A stretch of 64,000 nucleotides of DNA from Gottfriedia solisilvae (GCF_002128405.1 NZ_NETJ01000004.1:62001-126000), one strand, 5' to 3'. Numbered from the stretch's first letter, positions 1 to 9,451 are shown. Notes: generated by a model from the letters alone, not told the origin. Made by a program: numbers and translations.

Positions 1-355
1 CTACACGTTCCTTTTTTGAAACATTAGCAATTTCAAGTGGGAAAAGTATATTGTCTAAAACTGTTCTAGACCATAATAAGTTAAAGTGTTGGAATATCAT
101 CCCGATTTTCTGTCTTGATTTTCGAAGCTCTGCTGATGAACACTTTGTGATTGATTTCCCATTAACGATAACGTCACCATCTGTTGGAATTTCAAGCCCG
201 TTTAGCATTCGTAATAACGTACTTTTCCCAGCACCGCTATATCCGATCATGCCAAAGATTTCGCCTGCTTCAATTGTTAGTGAAACATCCTTTACCGCGG
301 TTACAGTGCCCTTTTTACTCCTATATATCTTACTTACATTATTTATTTGAATCAT
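1..355 (-). CDS. metN: Methionine ABC importer ATP-binding protein MetN (partial, N-terminal part)
   Basis: The gene enters from the left edge, so only about 118 N-terminal residues are seen. They begin [11 protein letters not shown] and carry a Walker A (GYSGAGKS, about residues 38-45) and a Q-loop (FQHFNLL), the usual ABC ATPase layout, in the form typical of MetN, which drives D/L-methionine uptake with MetP and MetQ. I place the start at 355 because a GAGGAG ribosome site lies 8-10 bases upstream; an ATG at 359 opens a frame that stops after a few codons. The S-box riboswitch and terminator just upstream on the same strand confirm methionine regulation. Partial only because of the window edge. 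Confidence 0.93.
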   Translation of the reverse strand, partial: MIQINNVSKIYRSKKGTVTAVKDVSLTIEAGEIFGMIGYSGAGKSTLLRMLNGLEIPTDGDVIVNGKSITKCSSAELRKSRQKIGMIFQHFNLLWSRTVLDNILFPLEIANVSKKERV

Positions 356-432
356 TCATGATTTCTCCTCTCAAACATTCTAACAACTCTCTTTTCAATT
401 TTTTGTAAGAAATAACTTTTTTAGTCTTAAAA

Positions 433-471
433 AACAAAAAAACCTTTCTACTCACATGAGCAGAAAGGTTT
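433..471 (-). terminator. Terminator of the SAM riboswitch expression platform
   Basis: On the minus strand a stem AAACCTTTCT / AGAAAGGTTT is followed directly by a T-rich run, between the aptamer and metN. An AGAAAGG stretch at the 3' side of the aptamer can pair with the CCTTTCT arm, the expected anti-terminator of an S-box leader. Confidence 0.85.
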
Positions 472-483
472 AACATAAAAAGT

Positions 484-605
484 AATCCTTTCTCTCATCT
501 CTCAAAGCAATTGCTTTGCAGGAATTAGCACCATTTCAATGACAAGCATTGACGGTTGCTGGGTTTCACAGGGCTCAGTCCCTCCACCTCTCTCGATAAG
601 AGTTA
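484..605 (-). promoter_or_regulatory. SAM riboswitch (S-box, SAM-I class)
   Basis: Read on the minus strand the segment shows the S-box signature: a CTTATCGAGAG opening, GGTGGAGGGACTG, then TGAAACCCAGCAACC and a closing helix of GAGAG/CTCTC type. It lies about 130 bases upstream of metN with a terminator between them. In this class SAM binding stabilises the aptamer, frees the terminator and turns off methionine uptake or synthesis genes. No other gene lies between, so metN is the controlled gene. Confidence 0.93.
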
Positions 606-640
606 ACGTATCAAATATTCGGTTGTTTAATGTAATTTTC

Positions 641-669
641 ATTCTACAAACTTAGACATAAGTTGTCAA
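641..669 (-). promoter_or_regulatory. Sigma-A promoter for the S-box / metN transcript
   Basis: The minus strand has TTGACA (669-664), a 17-base spacer and TAGAAT (646-641), near-consensus for sigma-A. It lies about 35 bases before the riboswitch and overlaps the end of the upstream reading frame. Confidence 0.85.
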
Positions 670-1028
670 CAATTTTCTAAAAGTTTTTTCTCATTCTCCA
701 CACTCGTGTATTGAAAAATTGTTTCAATGAGTAATAATAATCGATAATTCCCCTCATAAGAAGCGTCATTTAACTTTAATAATAGACCTAAGCGTTCCCT
801 ACCTAAATTTAACGATTTCCAACCATCTTTCGTTAAATTAATTCTTAACTGTGGAATAGCTCGATCTAATATTTCAATAAATGGAGCTTTCTTGCTGAAT
901 TTGATATATGATTTCTCATTAAGACAATTTAGTTCGAAAATTCGATCCTCAATCGGTAAAATTATTTGTAAATATTCTTTATTAATAAATAAATTTCTAG
1001 CTTGTCCAACCCACTCCTTAATTTCCAT
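666..1028 (-). CDS. Small SCP2-like protein, positional match of YusD
   Basis: A 120-residue cytosolic protein with no signal peptide or membrane segment. Its C-terminal half (PQLRINLTKDGWKSLNLGRE, then a GNYR segment) has the spacing of SCP2-type lipid-binding folds, where a strand is followed by a small helix and a glycine turn. This is a weak resemblance, not a proven domain. It sits between metN and yusE, where B. subtilis has yusD. The start at 1028 follows a GGGAGAGGTG ribosome site at 8 bases. Its stop overlaps the -35 box of the metN leader promoter. Function unknown. Confidence 0.65.
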   Translation of the reverse strand: MEIKEWVGQARNLFINKEYLQIILPIEDRIFELNCLNEKSYIKFSKKAPFIEILDRAIPQLRINLTKDGWKSLNLGRERLGLLLKLNDASYEGNYRLLLLIETIFQYTSVENEKKLLENC

Positions 1029-1215
1029 ATCGTTAACACCTCTCCCGAATTCTTTAAAACTATTTTCTCATAGATAGATGTTATGTTCTTTACTTTTCGC
1101 TCGACAATTACCATGGATAAACGCATGTCATTCTACAACTTTCACCTTATTTCCCAAGAAATATGTCAGAAGTTGGGTAATATTTATAAGTTCAGGCTCG
1201 AAACTTTGTTGCTAT

Positions 1216-1352
1216 AAAAAAAAGAATTCGTCGATTTCCACTCCAGGTTGCTCGCTTTCCGTGGGGCGTGCGGTGAGCCTCCTCGGCGCGCCTGCGGGGT
1301 CTCACCTGTCCCGCTACTCCCACAGGAGTCTCGCACCTTCCGTTCCAATCGT
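1216..1352 (-). repeat. GC-rich dispersed repeat, copy A
   Basis: A GC-rich block of about 130 bp in AT-rich DNA. Read on the minus strand it runs from CGATTGGAACGGAAGGTG through GGGGCGTGC-type and GAGGCTC blocks to GGAGTGGAAATC and ends in a run of eight T. The same blocks appear at 22259-22397, 38061-38200 and 39785-39965. It fills most of the 467-base gap 1029-1495; no gene of its own is supported there. Confidence 0.85.
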
Positions 1353-1404
1353 TATCTTTGCTTATAAATGAACTCTTTAAATACAAAATTTCTAAAAGAA
1401 TCAA

Positions 1405-1444
1405 TAAAAATGGCAACTAATCAGTTAATTAGTTGCCATTTAGA
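1405..1444 (-). terminator. Terminator after yusE
   Basis: Perfect 11-bp stem TGGCAACTAAT / ATTAGTTGCCA with a 6-base loop; on the minus strand it is followed by TTTTT. It closes the yusF-yusE unit. Confidence 0.8.
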
Positions 1445-1495
1445 ATAATATGTTATTTGTATCTCCAAGAGAAGAGAACACTTTTCTCTATGCAT

Positions 1496-1819
1496 TCATC
1501 GTTTAATATACAGATTGTATTTTTTTAATAAGTCATGTAAGTACGGAACAGATTGGAAAGCGTATATTTTTTGTTTGATTTCTCCTTTATCGAAGATAAG
1601 TAAACAAGGTACACTTTCAATTTTCCAGTGCTGAGCTTCTTGTGTTAGATCATTAATATTTTGCTTAGATAATGGTAAGTTAGGCAGTATTTCATTAACG
1701 ATTTCTAACATTTTTGATGCTACTTGGCAAGTACCACACATAGCGGTATATATATATAAGATTGTTGTTTCTTTTGATTCTATACGTTGCATTAATTCAT
1801 TCTTTGTCCACTGGTGCAT
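1496..1819 (-). CDS. yusE: Thioredoxin-like protein YusE
   Basis: A 107-residue thioredoxin-fold protein without export signal. It has the redox motif CGTC at residues 28-31 after the beta strand LYIYTAM, and a cis-proline loop ESVPCLLIF near residues 68-76, so it probably acts as a cytosolic thiol-disulfide oxidoreductase; the partner is unknown. The active site is CGTC rather than the CGPC of classical thioredoxin. It follows yusF by 13 bases, behind a GAGG ribosome site, which indicates co-transcription. The name rests on sequence style and on the conserved yus gene order. Confidence 0.8.
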   Translation of the reverse strand: MHQWTKNELMQRIESKETTILYIYTAMCGTCQVASKMLEIVNEILPNLPLSKQNINDLTQEAQHWKIESVPCLLIFDKGEIKQKIYAFQSVPYLHDLLKKYNLYIKR

Positions 1820-1832
1820 ATCATTAATCCTC

Positions 1833-2189
1833 TTAAATTGTTCTTAAATAGTCTGTAAAAACGGAAATATCCGCTCCTAATAATACACTTGCTAAATGTT
1901 GACTTGGGGCTGTTGCAACTTCACGATAGCTTCTGTCGATATACAAATGCTCCGCTTGAGGAAATTCTCTTTTTAATAATCTTCTCAGTTTTTCTCCAGC
2001 CTCATCAGCATCAACTAGTACATAGATTTCTCTAAAATCTAACATTTCGGCTAGTTCATCTAATTTAGTTGTCCCTACAGTTCCATTTGTACAAATGATA
2101 TCTACAGGTTCTTTTATAATAGACTGAATCTTTCTTTTATCAGTAGTACCTTCGACAATGATTACTTTTCTTTGATCTTCAATATTCAC
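1833..2189 (-). CDS. yusF: Toprim-domain protein YusF
   Basis: A 118-residue protein that is essentially a single Toprim domain: glutamate 13 in IVEGTTDK and the DxD-type pair D60/D62 in VLVDADEAG, the metal-binding acids shared by DnaG primases, RNase M5 and topoisomerases. It is most like the stand-alone small Toprim proteins near gcvH in Bacillus (YusF). Nucleic-acid cleavage or binding is inferred from the fold only. The start is a GTG at 2189 preceded by AGGTGATG; an overlapping ATG four codons earlier is in another frame and stops at once. Likely the first gene of a yusF-yusE unit. Confidence 0.8.
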   Translation of the reverse strand: MNIEDQRKVIIVEGTTDKRKIQSIIKEPVDIICTNGTVGTTKLDELAEMLDFREIYVLVDADEAGEKLRRLLKREFPQAEHLYIDRSYREVATAPSQHLASVLLGADISVFTDYLRTI

Positions 2190-2357
2190 TGGGCATCACC
2201 TAATGTAAAGGACTCTAAAGCTTAATTCATTTATATAGTATATTCTATTTTCGTTTGTTGTTTCCTTTTTTTCATAAAAGGAAAATAAACTAACCCAAAA
2301 ACAAGACAAAAAATAACATAAAAATAGTATTTTGTATTTATTAGTATACACATAAAT

Positions 2358-2389
2358 TAAGAAAAGCGCCCATAATTGGACGCTCTTAA
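2358..2389 (-). terminator. Terminator after gcvH
   Basis: Minus-strand stem AAGAGCGTCC / GGGCGCTTTT (one or two mismatches) ending in TTTTCTT, just after the gcvH stop. Confidence 0.7.
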
Positions 2390-2396
2390 TAGATAA

Positions 2397-2780
2397 TTAA
2401 TCTTGATTAATCATTTCTTCGTATTTTTCAGCAGACATTAACTCTTCATATTCAGAAGTGTTAGAAGCTTCAACAACTACCATCCATGCTTTTTCGTATG
2501 GAGATTCGTTTACGAATTCTGGATTATCATCTAGGCTTGAGTTTACTTCAACAACTTTCCCACTAATAGGAGCATAAAGTTCAGAAACTGTTTTTACAGA
2601 CTCAACGCTACCAAATGGCTCATTTACTGTAATATCATCGCCTACTTCTGGTAACTCAACAAATACGATATCTCCAAGTTCTGATTGTGCAAAATGAGTA
2701 ATACCGATATAGTACTTATTACCTTCAACTCTTACCCACTCATGTTCTTCTGAATAACGTAATTCTTTTGGAATTGACAT
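2397..2780 (-). CDS. gcvH: Glycine cleavage system H protein
   Basis: A 127-residue lipoyl carrier. The lipoylated lysine is K63 in [15 protein letters not shown], embedded in the single hybrid barrel usual for GcvH, and the length is standard. It shuttles the aminomethyl group between the P, T and L proteins of glycine cleavage, and in Bacillus the H protein is also an entry point for protein lipoylation. I start at the ATG at 2780 because GAGGAGG lies 7 bases before it; the nine extra upstream codons include the ribosome site itself. No gcvP or gcvT genes are nearby, as is normal in Bacillus. Confidence 0.95.
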   Translation of the reverse strand: MSIPKELRYSEEHEWVRVEGNKYYIGITHFAQSELGDIVFVELPEVGDDITVNEPFGSVESVKTVSELYAPISGKVVEVNSSLDDNPEFVNESPYEKAWMVVVEASNTSEYEELMSAEKYEEMINQD

Positions 2781-2820
2781 TGTGAATCCTCCTCGATTAA
2801 TTACCATAATTTATGTTATT

Positions 2821-3177
2821 TTATAACCAAACTTTTTCAAATACTTCTTCGTTAAAACCAACTGTCGCTTGATCTCCATTAAAAAGAAGCGGTCTTTTGA
2901 TCAGTTTGCCATCAGAACTTAGAAGTTCTAGAAGCTCTTCTTCAGTTTTAGTTGGAATAACATCCTTCAAGCCAAGTTCTCGGTATTTTACACCACTTGT
3001 ATTAAATAATTTATTAATAGAAATTCCACTTACTTTTAAAACATCAGCAAGTAATTCCTTTGAAGGCGGATTTAATGTAATATCAACTGCTTCCACAGTT
3101 ACATTATGTTCTTTAAGCCAAGAAGCAGCTTTTCGACAAGTTCCACACTTTGGATATGTATAAAAAATGATACTCAT
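2821..3177 (-). CDS. yusI: ArsC/Spx-family protein YusI
   Basis: A 118-residue protein of the ArsC/Spx thioredoxin-like family. The N-terminal strand MSIIFYTYPKC leads into a CxxC pair (C11, C14), and the C-terminal part has KRPLLF, the conserved RP loop of this family. It lacks the features that would mark it as a true arsenate reductase, so its substrate is unknown. The ATG at 3177 follows GGGAGGAG; the longer reading would include that ribosome site. It lies between fadE and gcvH exactly as yusI does in B. subtilis. Confidence 0.85.
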   Translation of the reverse strand: MSIIFYTYPKCGTCRKAASWLKEHNVTVEAVDITLNPPSKELLADVLKVSGISINKLFNTSGVKYRELGLKDVIPTKTEEELLELLSSDGKLIKRPLLFNGDQATVGFNEEVFEKVWL

Positions 3178-3520
3178 ATTAGCAACTCCTCCCATTTTCT
3201 ATTTTATCACAGTAAATAAGTGAGTTAAAATAGTTCGGTTAGAAAATTCTGTTATAAATTGTCATTTATAAATATTATAACAACATTCGACAATATTAAC
3301 TAGTTAAACGTTCGGTTATTTTTCAATTTATCACGATATTTTTTTCATATCCTAACCATCATTCGTATTTTCAAGACCAAATTATACTGTCAGAAATGAT
3401 TTAATCTGATTTAAATTTTAGAATAACCTATATTAGTATGTCATATCTGAAGATAGATTATCCTATTTTTACCATATCATCAAATATTTATTGGGGCAGA
3501 AAGTAGTAATTCCTTTCATA
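3178..3520. other. Intergenic region between yusI and the fad operon
   Basis: About 340 AT-rich bases without a supportable gene. It contains a nested inverted repeat at 3250-3282 (outer arms TGTTATAA / TTATAACA, inner arms TTATAAA / TTTATAA), a possible regulator site upstream of yusI; no regulator can be named. Confidence 0.4.
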
Positions 3521-3556
3521 AAAAAACTGCCAATCTCTTAAGAAAGGCAGTTTTTC
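3521..3556 (-). terminator. Terminator of the fadNAE operon
   Basis: Minus-strand stem AAAAACTGCC / GGCAGTTTTT with a 14-base loop and T-run, immediately after the fadE stop. Confidence 0.85.
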
Positions 3557-3563
3557 TAAAATC

Positions 3564-5348
3564 TTATACTGTATAACGCTCAGCAGCTAATACACCAGCT
3601 GCGATTTCACGCTTTTTAGCAATTACGTTAATCGGCGTGTGACGAGTAAATTTACGAAGCGCAGAAGTCATCATACGTAAAGAATCGCCTGACTCAACAG
3701 CTACTAAAGTTTCTTTTGCATGAGCCTCAATTTCATTGAACGCTTCTTGACAGAATACTTGAGTATAAAGTAGTTTTTGGTTTGATTTTTCTACGCCTAC
3801 TTTGTTGATTGCTTTTTCTGTACGAAGAATTGCAGATTCCATTGCATAAATATTGCTTGCAATATCAGCAATGTTTACTAAGATTTCTTGCTCTCTTTCT
3901 AATGCTTTACCGAATTTTTGAGCAGCTAATCCTGCAATCATGATACCGATTTTCTTTGCATTACGTAGTAAATGCTTTTCTTGCTCTAGTGGAGCATCTC
4001 CTACTTCTGAAGGCATAAACATCATAAGCTCTTCTTGAATTGCTTGAGCTTGTTGAAGTAAAGGTAATTCACCTTTCATAGCTTTACGTAAGAATGTACC
4101 TGGTACGATTAATCGGTTAATTTCATTTGTACCTTCAAAGATACGGTTGATACGAGAGTCACGATAAATGCGCTCAATTTCATATTCTGCCATGAAACCA
4201 TAACCACCGTGAATTTGAACACCTTCGTCAGCTACATAGTCTAATACTTCTGAACCGAAGAATTTATTTAATGAACATTCAATTGCATATTCAGAAACAG
4301 CTGCCGCTACTGCTTTTGGATCTTTTGCTTGTTCCTCAGTTAATTGACTAAAGCGGTCTTCAAATAATCCTACAGTACGGTAAACTGAACTTTCATTTGC
4401 ATAAATTTTCGTAGCCATGTTCGCTAATTTTTCTTGAATTAAGCTAAATTTAGCGATTGGTGTTTTAAACTGTTGACGTTGGTTTGCATAAGTTGCAGAC
4501 AATTCTAAAGCACGTTTAGAAGATCCAACTGTACCTACAGCTAATTTGTATCGACCAATATTTAAAATGTTGAATGCAATGACATGGCCTTTTCCTACTT
4601 CACCTAAAAGATTTTCTACTGGTACTGCAACATCTTCTAAAATTAATGTACGAGTAGAAGATGATTTGATACCCATTTTCTTTTCTTCTGGGCTAGTTGA
4701 AACGCCTGGATAGTTTCTTTCAACGATAAATGTAGAGAAATGCTCACCATCGATTTTTGCATATACAACGAATACATCTGCAAATGCAGAGTTAGTGATC
4801 CATTGTTTTTCTCCATTTAAAATATAATGTGTACCTTCAGCATTTAATTTCGCTGTAGTTTTCGCTCCTAATGCATCTGAACCTGAACCTGGCTCTGTTA
4901 ACGCGTATGCAGCTAATTTTTCACCAGTAGCTAAATCCGGTAAATAGCGTTTCTTTTGATCTTCATTACCGAATAAAACGATTGGAAGTGATCCAATTCC
5001 AACATGTGCTCCATGAGTAATTGCAAATCCACCAGCTAAAGAAAACTTCTCTGAAATTAATGAAGAACTAATTTTATCTAATGCAATGCCACCATATTCT
5101 TCTGGAATATCAGCAGCAAGTAAGCCTAGCTCACCAGCTTGTTTTAATAAACGAACAGAACGCTCGAATTCATGTTTCTCTAAATACTCTAATTCTGGTA
5201 ACACTTCATTTACAACAAACTCTTCAGTTGTCTTCGCAATTAATTTATGCTCGTCAGTATAATCCTCTGGAGTAAAAATTTTATCAAAAGTAATTTCTTC
5301 TGTTAAAAAGCTTCCGCCTTTAATGACACTACCGATTGTTTTTTCCAT
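3564..5348 (-). CDS. fadE: Acyl-CoA dehydrogenase FadE
   Basis: A 594-residue flavoprotein performing the first oxidation of fatty-acid beta-oxidation. The acyl-CoA dehydrogenase core is clear: FAD and substrate motifs [12 protein letters not shown] and [13 protein letters not shown], the C-terminal flavin domain with [20 protein letters not shown]-type sequence, and the [10 protein letters not shown] signature. An extra C-terminal domain of about 180 residues matches the long FadE/VLCAD-like class. Two adjacent ATGs (5351 and 5348) follow AGGAGG at 5 and 8 bases; I take the second. It is the last gene of fadN-fadA-fadE. Confidence 0.93.
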   Translation of the reverse strand: MEKTIGSVIKGGSFLTEEITFDKIFTPEDYTDEHKLIAKTTEEFVVNEVLPELEYLEKHEFERSVRLLKQAGELGLLAADIPEEYGGIALDKISSSLISEKFSLAGGFAITHGAHVGIGSLPIVLFGNEDQKKRYLPDLATGEKLAAYALTEPGSGSDALGAKTTAKLNAEGTHYILNGEKQWITNSAFADVFVVYAKIDGEHFSTFIVERNYPGVSTSPEEKKMGIKSSSTRTLILEDVAVPVENLLGEVGKGHVIAFNILNIGRYKLAVGTVGSSKRALELSATYANQRQQFKTPIAKFSLIQEKLANMATKIYANESSVYRTVGLFEDRFSQLTEEQAKDPKAVAAAVSEYAIECSLNKFFGSEVLDYVADEGVQIHGGYGFMAEYEIERIYRDSRINRIFEGTNEINRLIVPGTFLRKAMKGELPLLQQAQAIQEELMMFMPSEVGDAPLEQEKHLLRNAKKIGIMIAGLAAQKFGKALEREQEILVNIADIASNIYAMESAILRTEKAINKVGVEKSNQKLLYTQVFCQEAFNEIEAHAKETLVAVESGDSLRMMTSALRKFTRHTPINVIAKKREIAAGVLAAERYTV

Positions 5349-5397
5349 CATTTCTTCCTCCTGTTTCGTTTTCATTTATTTTGTATTCGTTTTTTTA

Positions 5398-6573
5398 TTA
5401 AATTAATTCAAATACCCCAGCAGCTCCCATTCCGCCACCGATACACATTGTTACTACACCGAATTGCTCTCCACGACGCTTCATCTCATGTAATAAAGAT
5501 AGTGTTAATTTTGCACCAGTACAGCCAAGTGGATGTCCTAATGCAATTGCACCACCGTTTACGTTTACTTTGTTTTCATCTAAACCTAAATGACGCATTA
5601 CTTGAATTGACTGTGAAGCAAATGCTTCGTTTAACTCAAATAATCCGATATCAGATAAACTTAAACCTGCTAGTTTAAGAGCTTTTGGAATTGCTTCAAC
5701 TGGACCAATCCCCATCACTTCTGGTGCTACACCAGCAACTGCAAATGAACGGAATTTTAACAGTGGACTTAATCCTTCCGCTTCAGCTTTTTCACGATCC
5801 ATTACTAGTACCGCTGCTGCTCCATCACTTGTTTGTGAAGAGTTACCAGCAGTCACTGATCCTCTCACATTAAATGCTGGACGTAATTTTGCTAAAATTT
5901 CAGAAGTTGTACCCTCACGTACGCCTTCATCTTGAGAAAAAGTAAATTTTTTCTCCTCTAATTTGTTATTTGAATTAATTGAACGTAGCGCAACATCAAC
6001 TGGTACAATTTCATCTACAAAGCGACCTTCACGAATTGCAGCAGCTGCTTTTTGATGGCTTCGAACCGCAAATGCATCTTGGTCTTCACGAGAAATTCCA
6101 TAGCGATTTGCTACTTGCTCAGCAGTGTGTCCCATACCCATATAATATTCAGGTGCATTTTCTACTAGTCTACTATTTGGACGAATTACATGTCCTGACA
6201 TTGGTACTAAACTCATAGATTCAGCACCACCAGCAATCGCAGCTTCTGAGTGACCTAACATAATTCGCTCTGCAGCATACGCTATACTTTGTAAACCTGA
6301 AGAACAATAACGATTGATAGTGATAGCCGGAACTGTATTTGGTAATCCAGCAAGTGCTCCAATATTTCTTGCCATATTTAAGCCTTGTTCAGCTTCAGGC
6401 ATTGCACATCCAAAAATTAAATCATCAATTGGACCATCATAATTACCAGCACGTTTTAATGTTTCTTTTACTACTAATGCTCCTAAATCATCTGGTCGAA
6501 CTGTTGCAAGTGAACCTTTTTTCGATTTGCCTACAGGTGTTCTTGCACCTGCTACAATGACAGCTTCTCTCAT
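5398..6573 (-). CDS. fadA: Acetyl-CoA C-acyltransferase (3-ketoacyl-CoA thiolase) FadA
   Basis: A 391-residue thiolase performing the final, thiolytic step of beta-oxidation. The nucleophilic cysteine is C90 in NRYCSSGLQS, the catalytic histidine lies in GGAIALGHPLGCTGAK, and the second cysteine in MCIGGGMGAAG near the C-terminus. Length and motifs are standard. It lies about 20 bases downstream of fadN and 49 bases upstream of fadE, so the three form one transcript making the hydratase/dehydrogenase, thiolase and acyl-CoA dehydrogenase of one cycle. Confidence 0.95.
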   Translation of the reverse strand: MREAVIVAGARTPVGKSKKGSLATVRPDDLGALVVKETLKRAGNYDGPIDDLIFGCAMPEAEQGLNMARNIGALAGLPNTVPAITINRYCSSGLQSIAYAAERIMLGHSEAAIAGGAESMSLVPMSGHVIRPNSRLVENAPEYYMGMGHTAEQVANRYGISREDQDAFAVRSHQKAAAAIREGRFVDEIVPVDVALRSINSNNKLEEKKFTFSQDEGVREGTTSEILAKLRPAFNVRGSVTAGNSSQTSDGAAAVLVMDREKAEAEGLSPLLKFRSFAVAGVAPEVMGIGPVEAIPKALKLAGLSLSDIGLFELNEAFASQSIQVMRHLGLDENKVNVNGGAIALGHPLGCTGAKLTLSLLHEMKRRGEQFGVVTMCIGGGMGAAGVFELI

Positions 6574-6593
6574 GTTCTTCCCTCCATCTCCGA

Positions 6594-8984
6594 TTAGTTA
6601 CGTAACGGTTTTCCTTTTACAAGCATGTGCTGCATACGAGCCTGAGACTTCATTTCAGTGATTAAGCTTAAGAATGCTTCACGCTCAATGTCTAATAGAT
6701 ATTGCTCATCAACTTTTGTACCGAATGGAACTTTACCACCAGCAATTACATAAGCTAATTTCTTAGCAATTGTTAAATCATGCTCACTAATATATCCAGA
6801 TTGATACATAGCTTGAGCACCTAATAATAATGTTGCATAGCCTGTTTCACCTACAACAGGTACTTTCTCACGTACTGGTGCACTGTAACCAGCTTCATAT
6901 AATTCAAGAACTCGTTGTTTTGCTTCATAGATTAAATGATCCGCATTAAACACTTTGCGATCATTGTGATTTAAGAATCCGTTTTCAAATGCTTCTTGAG
7001 CAGATGTAGATACTTTAGCCATAGCAACTGTTTCAAACACTCGGTTTGCTAAAGTTTGTAAGTCAAACTGCACGCCTTCTGGGAATTGCTTTAATTGTTT
7101 CATATAAAGCTCTTTACTACCGCCACCGCCAGGAATTAAACCTACACCAACTTCAACTAATCCCATATAAGTCTCTGAAGATGCAACAATACTAGAAGCC
7201 GGTAAACAAATCTCTGAACCTCCACCAAGTGTCATTCCATATGGTGCTACTACTACTGGTTTATCAGAGTATTTGATTTTCATCATTGCGTTTTGGAAGC
7301 CTTTAACAACCATTTCAATTTCAAAGTAGTTATCATCTTGAGCTTCCATTAAAATCATTGCTAAGTTTGCACCAACACAGAAGTTCTTAGCTTGATTTCC
7401 AATGACTAACCCTTTGTAATTTTTTGATACTTCCTCAACTGCGAAGTTGATCATTTGTGTAATATCCATACCGATTGCGTTGCTCTTTGTATGGAACTCT
7501 AAGCAAGCAACACCATCGCCAAGGTCAATTAAACTTGCACCAGAATTTTTCTTAATGATGCGACCTTGTTCTTTTAAAGCACTAAGTTTAATTTCTTTTT
7601 CATTTCGATCTAATTGAACATATTCTCCATTATGATAGAAACTAACAGCACCATTATCTTGTTTGTAGAAGCTATCATTACCGTTATCTAACAGATCCTT
7701 AACCCAACCAGGAACAGAAATGCCTTCGCTTTCCATGCGGACTACTGATTTAGATACACCAATTGCATCCCAAATCTCAAAAGGACCTAAATCCCATCCA
7801 AATCCCCATTTCATCGCTTGGTCTATTCCAACAATATTATCTGAAATTTCACCAGTTAATTCTGCAGAGTACGCTAATACTGGACTAATAATACTCCATA
7901 GGAAGTTTCCAGCTCTGTCATCAGCGTATACAAGCGCTTTCAACTTATTTGGTAAACCTTTTACTTGTTTAACAGTTTCTGTAGATACAGTCGTTAATTT
8001 TTTTCTTGTACCATATTCAAAAGTAGCTGGATCAAGTTCTAAAATTTCTTTACCTTGCTTCAAGAAAAATCCTTGACCACTCTTACTTCCTAACCATTTA
8101 CGATCCGCCATTTCCTTCATAAATTCAGGAACTTTGAATACTTCTTTTTCTTCGCCTTCTACTAAGTCATAAACATTATTTGCAACGTGGATAAATGTAT
8201 CTAATCCAACTACATCTAAAGTACGGAAAGTAGCACTAGATGGACGACCGATCATCGGACCAGTAATTGAATCTACTTCACCAACGCTATATCCACCTTT
8301 AAGCATCTCACGAACTGTTACAAGTAATCCGTAAGTTCCAATTCTGTTACCGATAAAGTTAGGTGTATCTTTTGCAAGTACAACTCCTTTACCTAAAACA
8401 TCTTCACCAAATTTTTTCATAAATGTAAGTACTTCATGAGATGTATGTTGTGTAGGAATTACTTCTAGTAATTTTAAGTATCTTGGTGGATTAAAAAAGT
8501 GTGTGCCTAAGAAATGTTTTTTAAAGTCTTCAGAACAATCTTCAGACATCGCTTCAATTGAAATCCCTGATGTGTTAGAGCTTATGATTGATCCCGGTTT
8601 ACGAACAGCATCAACTTTTGCTAACACTTGTTTTTTTATCGCTAAATTTTCAACTACTACCTCAATGACCCAGTCAACTTCACTTAAACGACTCATGTCA
8701 TCTTCAAAATTTCCAGCTTCAATTAAAGCTAAATTTTTCTTTGAGGCTAGAGGAGCTGGTTTTTGTTTTAATAATTTCTGAATAGCCGATTGACTAAAAC
8801 GATTACGAAATTCTTTAGATTCAATAGTAAGACCTTTTGCAGTATCTTCCTCAGATAATTCTCTTGGGACAATATCAAGAAGTAATGTTGGAATACCTAT
8901 ATTCGCTAAGTGTGCAGCAATACCTGAACCCATCACACCCGAGCCGAGTACAGCGGCTTTTTTAATTCTTTGGATCATATGCAT
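6594..8984 (-). CDS. fadN: 3-hydroxyacyl-CoA dehydrogenase / enoyl-CoA hydratase FadN
   Basis: A bifunctional beta-oxidation enzyme of about 796 residues. The N-terminal Rossmann domain has AAVLGSGVMGSGIAAHLAN and is followed by the dehydrogenase C-terminal domain (KDTPNFIGNRIG). The crotonase domain is at the C-terminal end (VIGNQAKNFCVGANLAMIL, GLIPGGGGSKE). This order, dehydrogenase before hydratase, is that of B. subtilis FadN and opposite to E. coli FadB. ATGs at 8984 and 8978 both follow AAGGAGG; I chose the first. A perfect FadR box lies 18 bases upstream, so long-chain acyl-CoA should relieve repression of the operon. Confidence 0.95.
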   Translation of the reverse strand: MHMIQRIKKAAVLGSGVMGSGIAAHLANIGIPTLLLDIVPRELSEEDTAKGLTIESKEFRNRFSQSAIQKLLKQKPAPLASKKNLALIEAGNFEDDMSRLSEVDWVIEVVVENLAIKKQVLAKVDAVRKPGSIISSNTSGISIEAMSEDCSEDFKKHFLGTHFFNPPRYLKLLEVIPTQHTSHEVLTFMKKFGEDVLGKGVVLAKDTPNFIGNRIGTYGLLVTVREMLKGGYSVGEVDSITGPMIGRPSSATFRTLDVVGLDTFIHVANNVYDLVEGEEKEVFKVPEFMKEMADRKWLGSKSGQGFFLKQGKEILELDPATFEYGTRKKLTTVSTETVKQVKGLPNKLKALVYADDRAGNFLWSIISPVLAYSAELTGEISDNIVGIDQAMKWGFGWDLGPFEIWDAIGVSKSVVRMESEGISVPGWVKDLLDNGNDSFYKQDNGAVSFYHNGEYVQLDRNEKEIKLSALKEQGRIIKKNSGASLIDLGDGVACLEFHTKSNAIGMDITQMINFAVEEVSKNYKGLVIGNQAKNFCVGANLAMILMEAQDDNYFEIEMVVKGFQNAMMKIKYSDKPVVVAPYGMTLGGGSEICLPASSIVASSETYMGLVEVGVGLIPGGGGSKELYMKQLKQFPEGVQFDLQTLANRVFETVAMAKVSTSAQEAFENGFLNHNDRKVFNADHLIYEAKQRVLELYEAGYSAPVREKVPVVGETGYATLLLGAQAMYQSGYISEHDLTIAKKLAYVIAGGKVPFGTKVDEQYLLDIEREAFLSLITEMKSQARMQHMLVKGKPLRN

Positions 8985-9001
8985 TTCTCCTCCTTGTTTC
9001 T

Positions 9002-9019
9002 TGAATGAATACTCATTCA
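9002..9019 (-). promoter_or_regulatory. FadR operator
   Basis: TGAATGAATACTCATTCA matches the Bacillus FadR box (TGAATGAMTANTCATTCA) at every position and is almost fully palindromic. It lies just upstream of the fadN ribosome site. A candidate promoter (TTGCGA, 17 bases, TATAGT) lies some 45 bases further upstream, so the box would act in the early transcribed region. Confidence 0.9.
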
Positions 9020-9192
9020 CTTTCAAGATAGAATTTCCCCATCGCAAATGAGCTCTACTTTCACTATATGCTAAATTCTAATTTTTCGCAATAAACAAAA
9101 AGTTCAAATTAATAATTTTTTATTTTAGCCAATCCTATTTTTACTAATAAGATTACTTTATTAGGTTAGTCTAATGAATGGAGGTGATTACT

Positions 9193-9333
9193 ATGCGACG
9201 GAAGAGAAATCCATCTAAGGGTGGGGTCAGTGCAGCAAGTGTACAAGGGAATGCAGGCCATGGAGATCAAAAGCAGGAAAAAGGAAAACAAAGTAACAAC
9301 CAGCAGTACGGACGAGAAAATATGGGTCAATAA
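9193..9333 (+). CDS. yuzL: YuzL-like small basic protein
   Basis: A 46-codon frame beginning MRRKRNPSKGGVSAASVQG behind an excellent GGAGGTGA ribosome site at 5 bases. It is very hydrophilic and rich in K, R, Q, N and G with no hydrophobic core, so it is probably disordered. The R/K-rich start followed by NPSKxGVSAAxVxG is what I remember of the YuzL family, which lies beside fadN/yusM in Bacillus. It is divergent from fadN. The small, polar character recalls spore-associated proteins, but that is inference; the function is unknown. Confidence 0.72.
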   Translation: MRRKRNPSKGGVSAASVQGNAGHGDQKQEKGKQSNNQQYGRENMGQ

Positions 9334-9451
9334 GATTAGTTTTTTTACTAAGGTTGTTTCATAGACTAGGACGATGAAATCATTAAAATAATGTTGTTTT
9401 GTTTTTGAATTTATATTAAGGTCGATTCACAAATAATCCTGTATAAAAAGT

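Noticed and set aside
1078-1416. Open frames on both strands across repeat copy A, and similar ones across copies B, C and D.
   Set aside because: They follow the GC-rich repeat, lack ribosome sites, differ in frame between copies and resemble no protein.
2821-3177. Calling YusI an arsenate reductase.
   Set aside because: The fold and CxxC are those of the wider ArsC/Spx family and there are no arsenic-resistance genes nearby; the specific activity is not supported.
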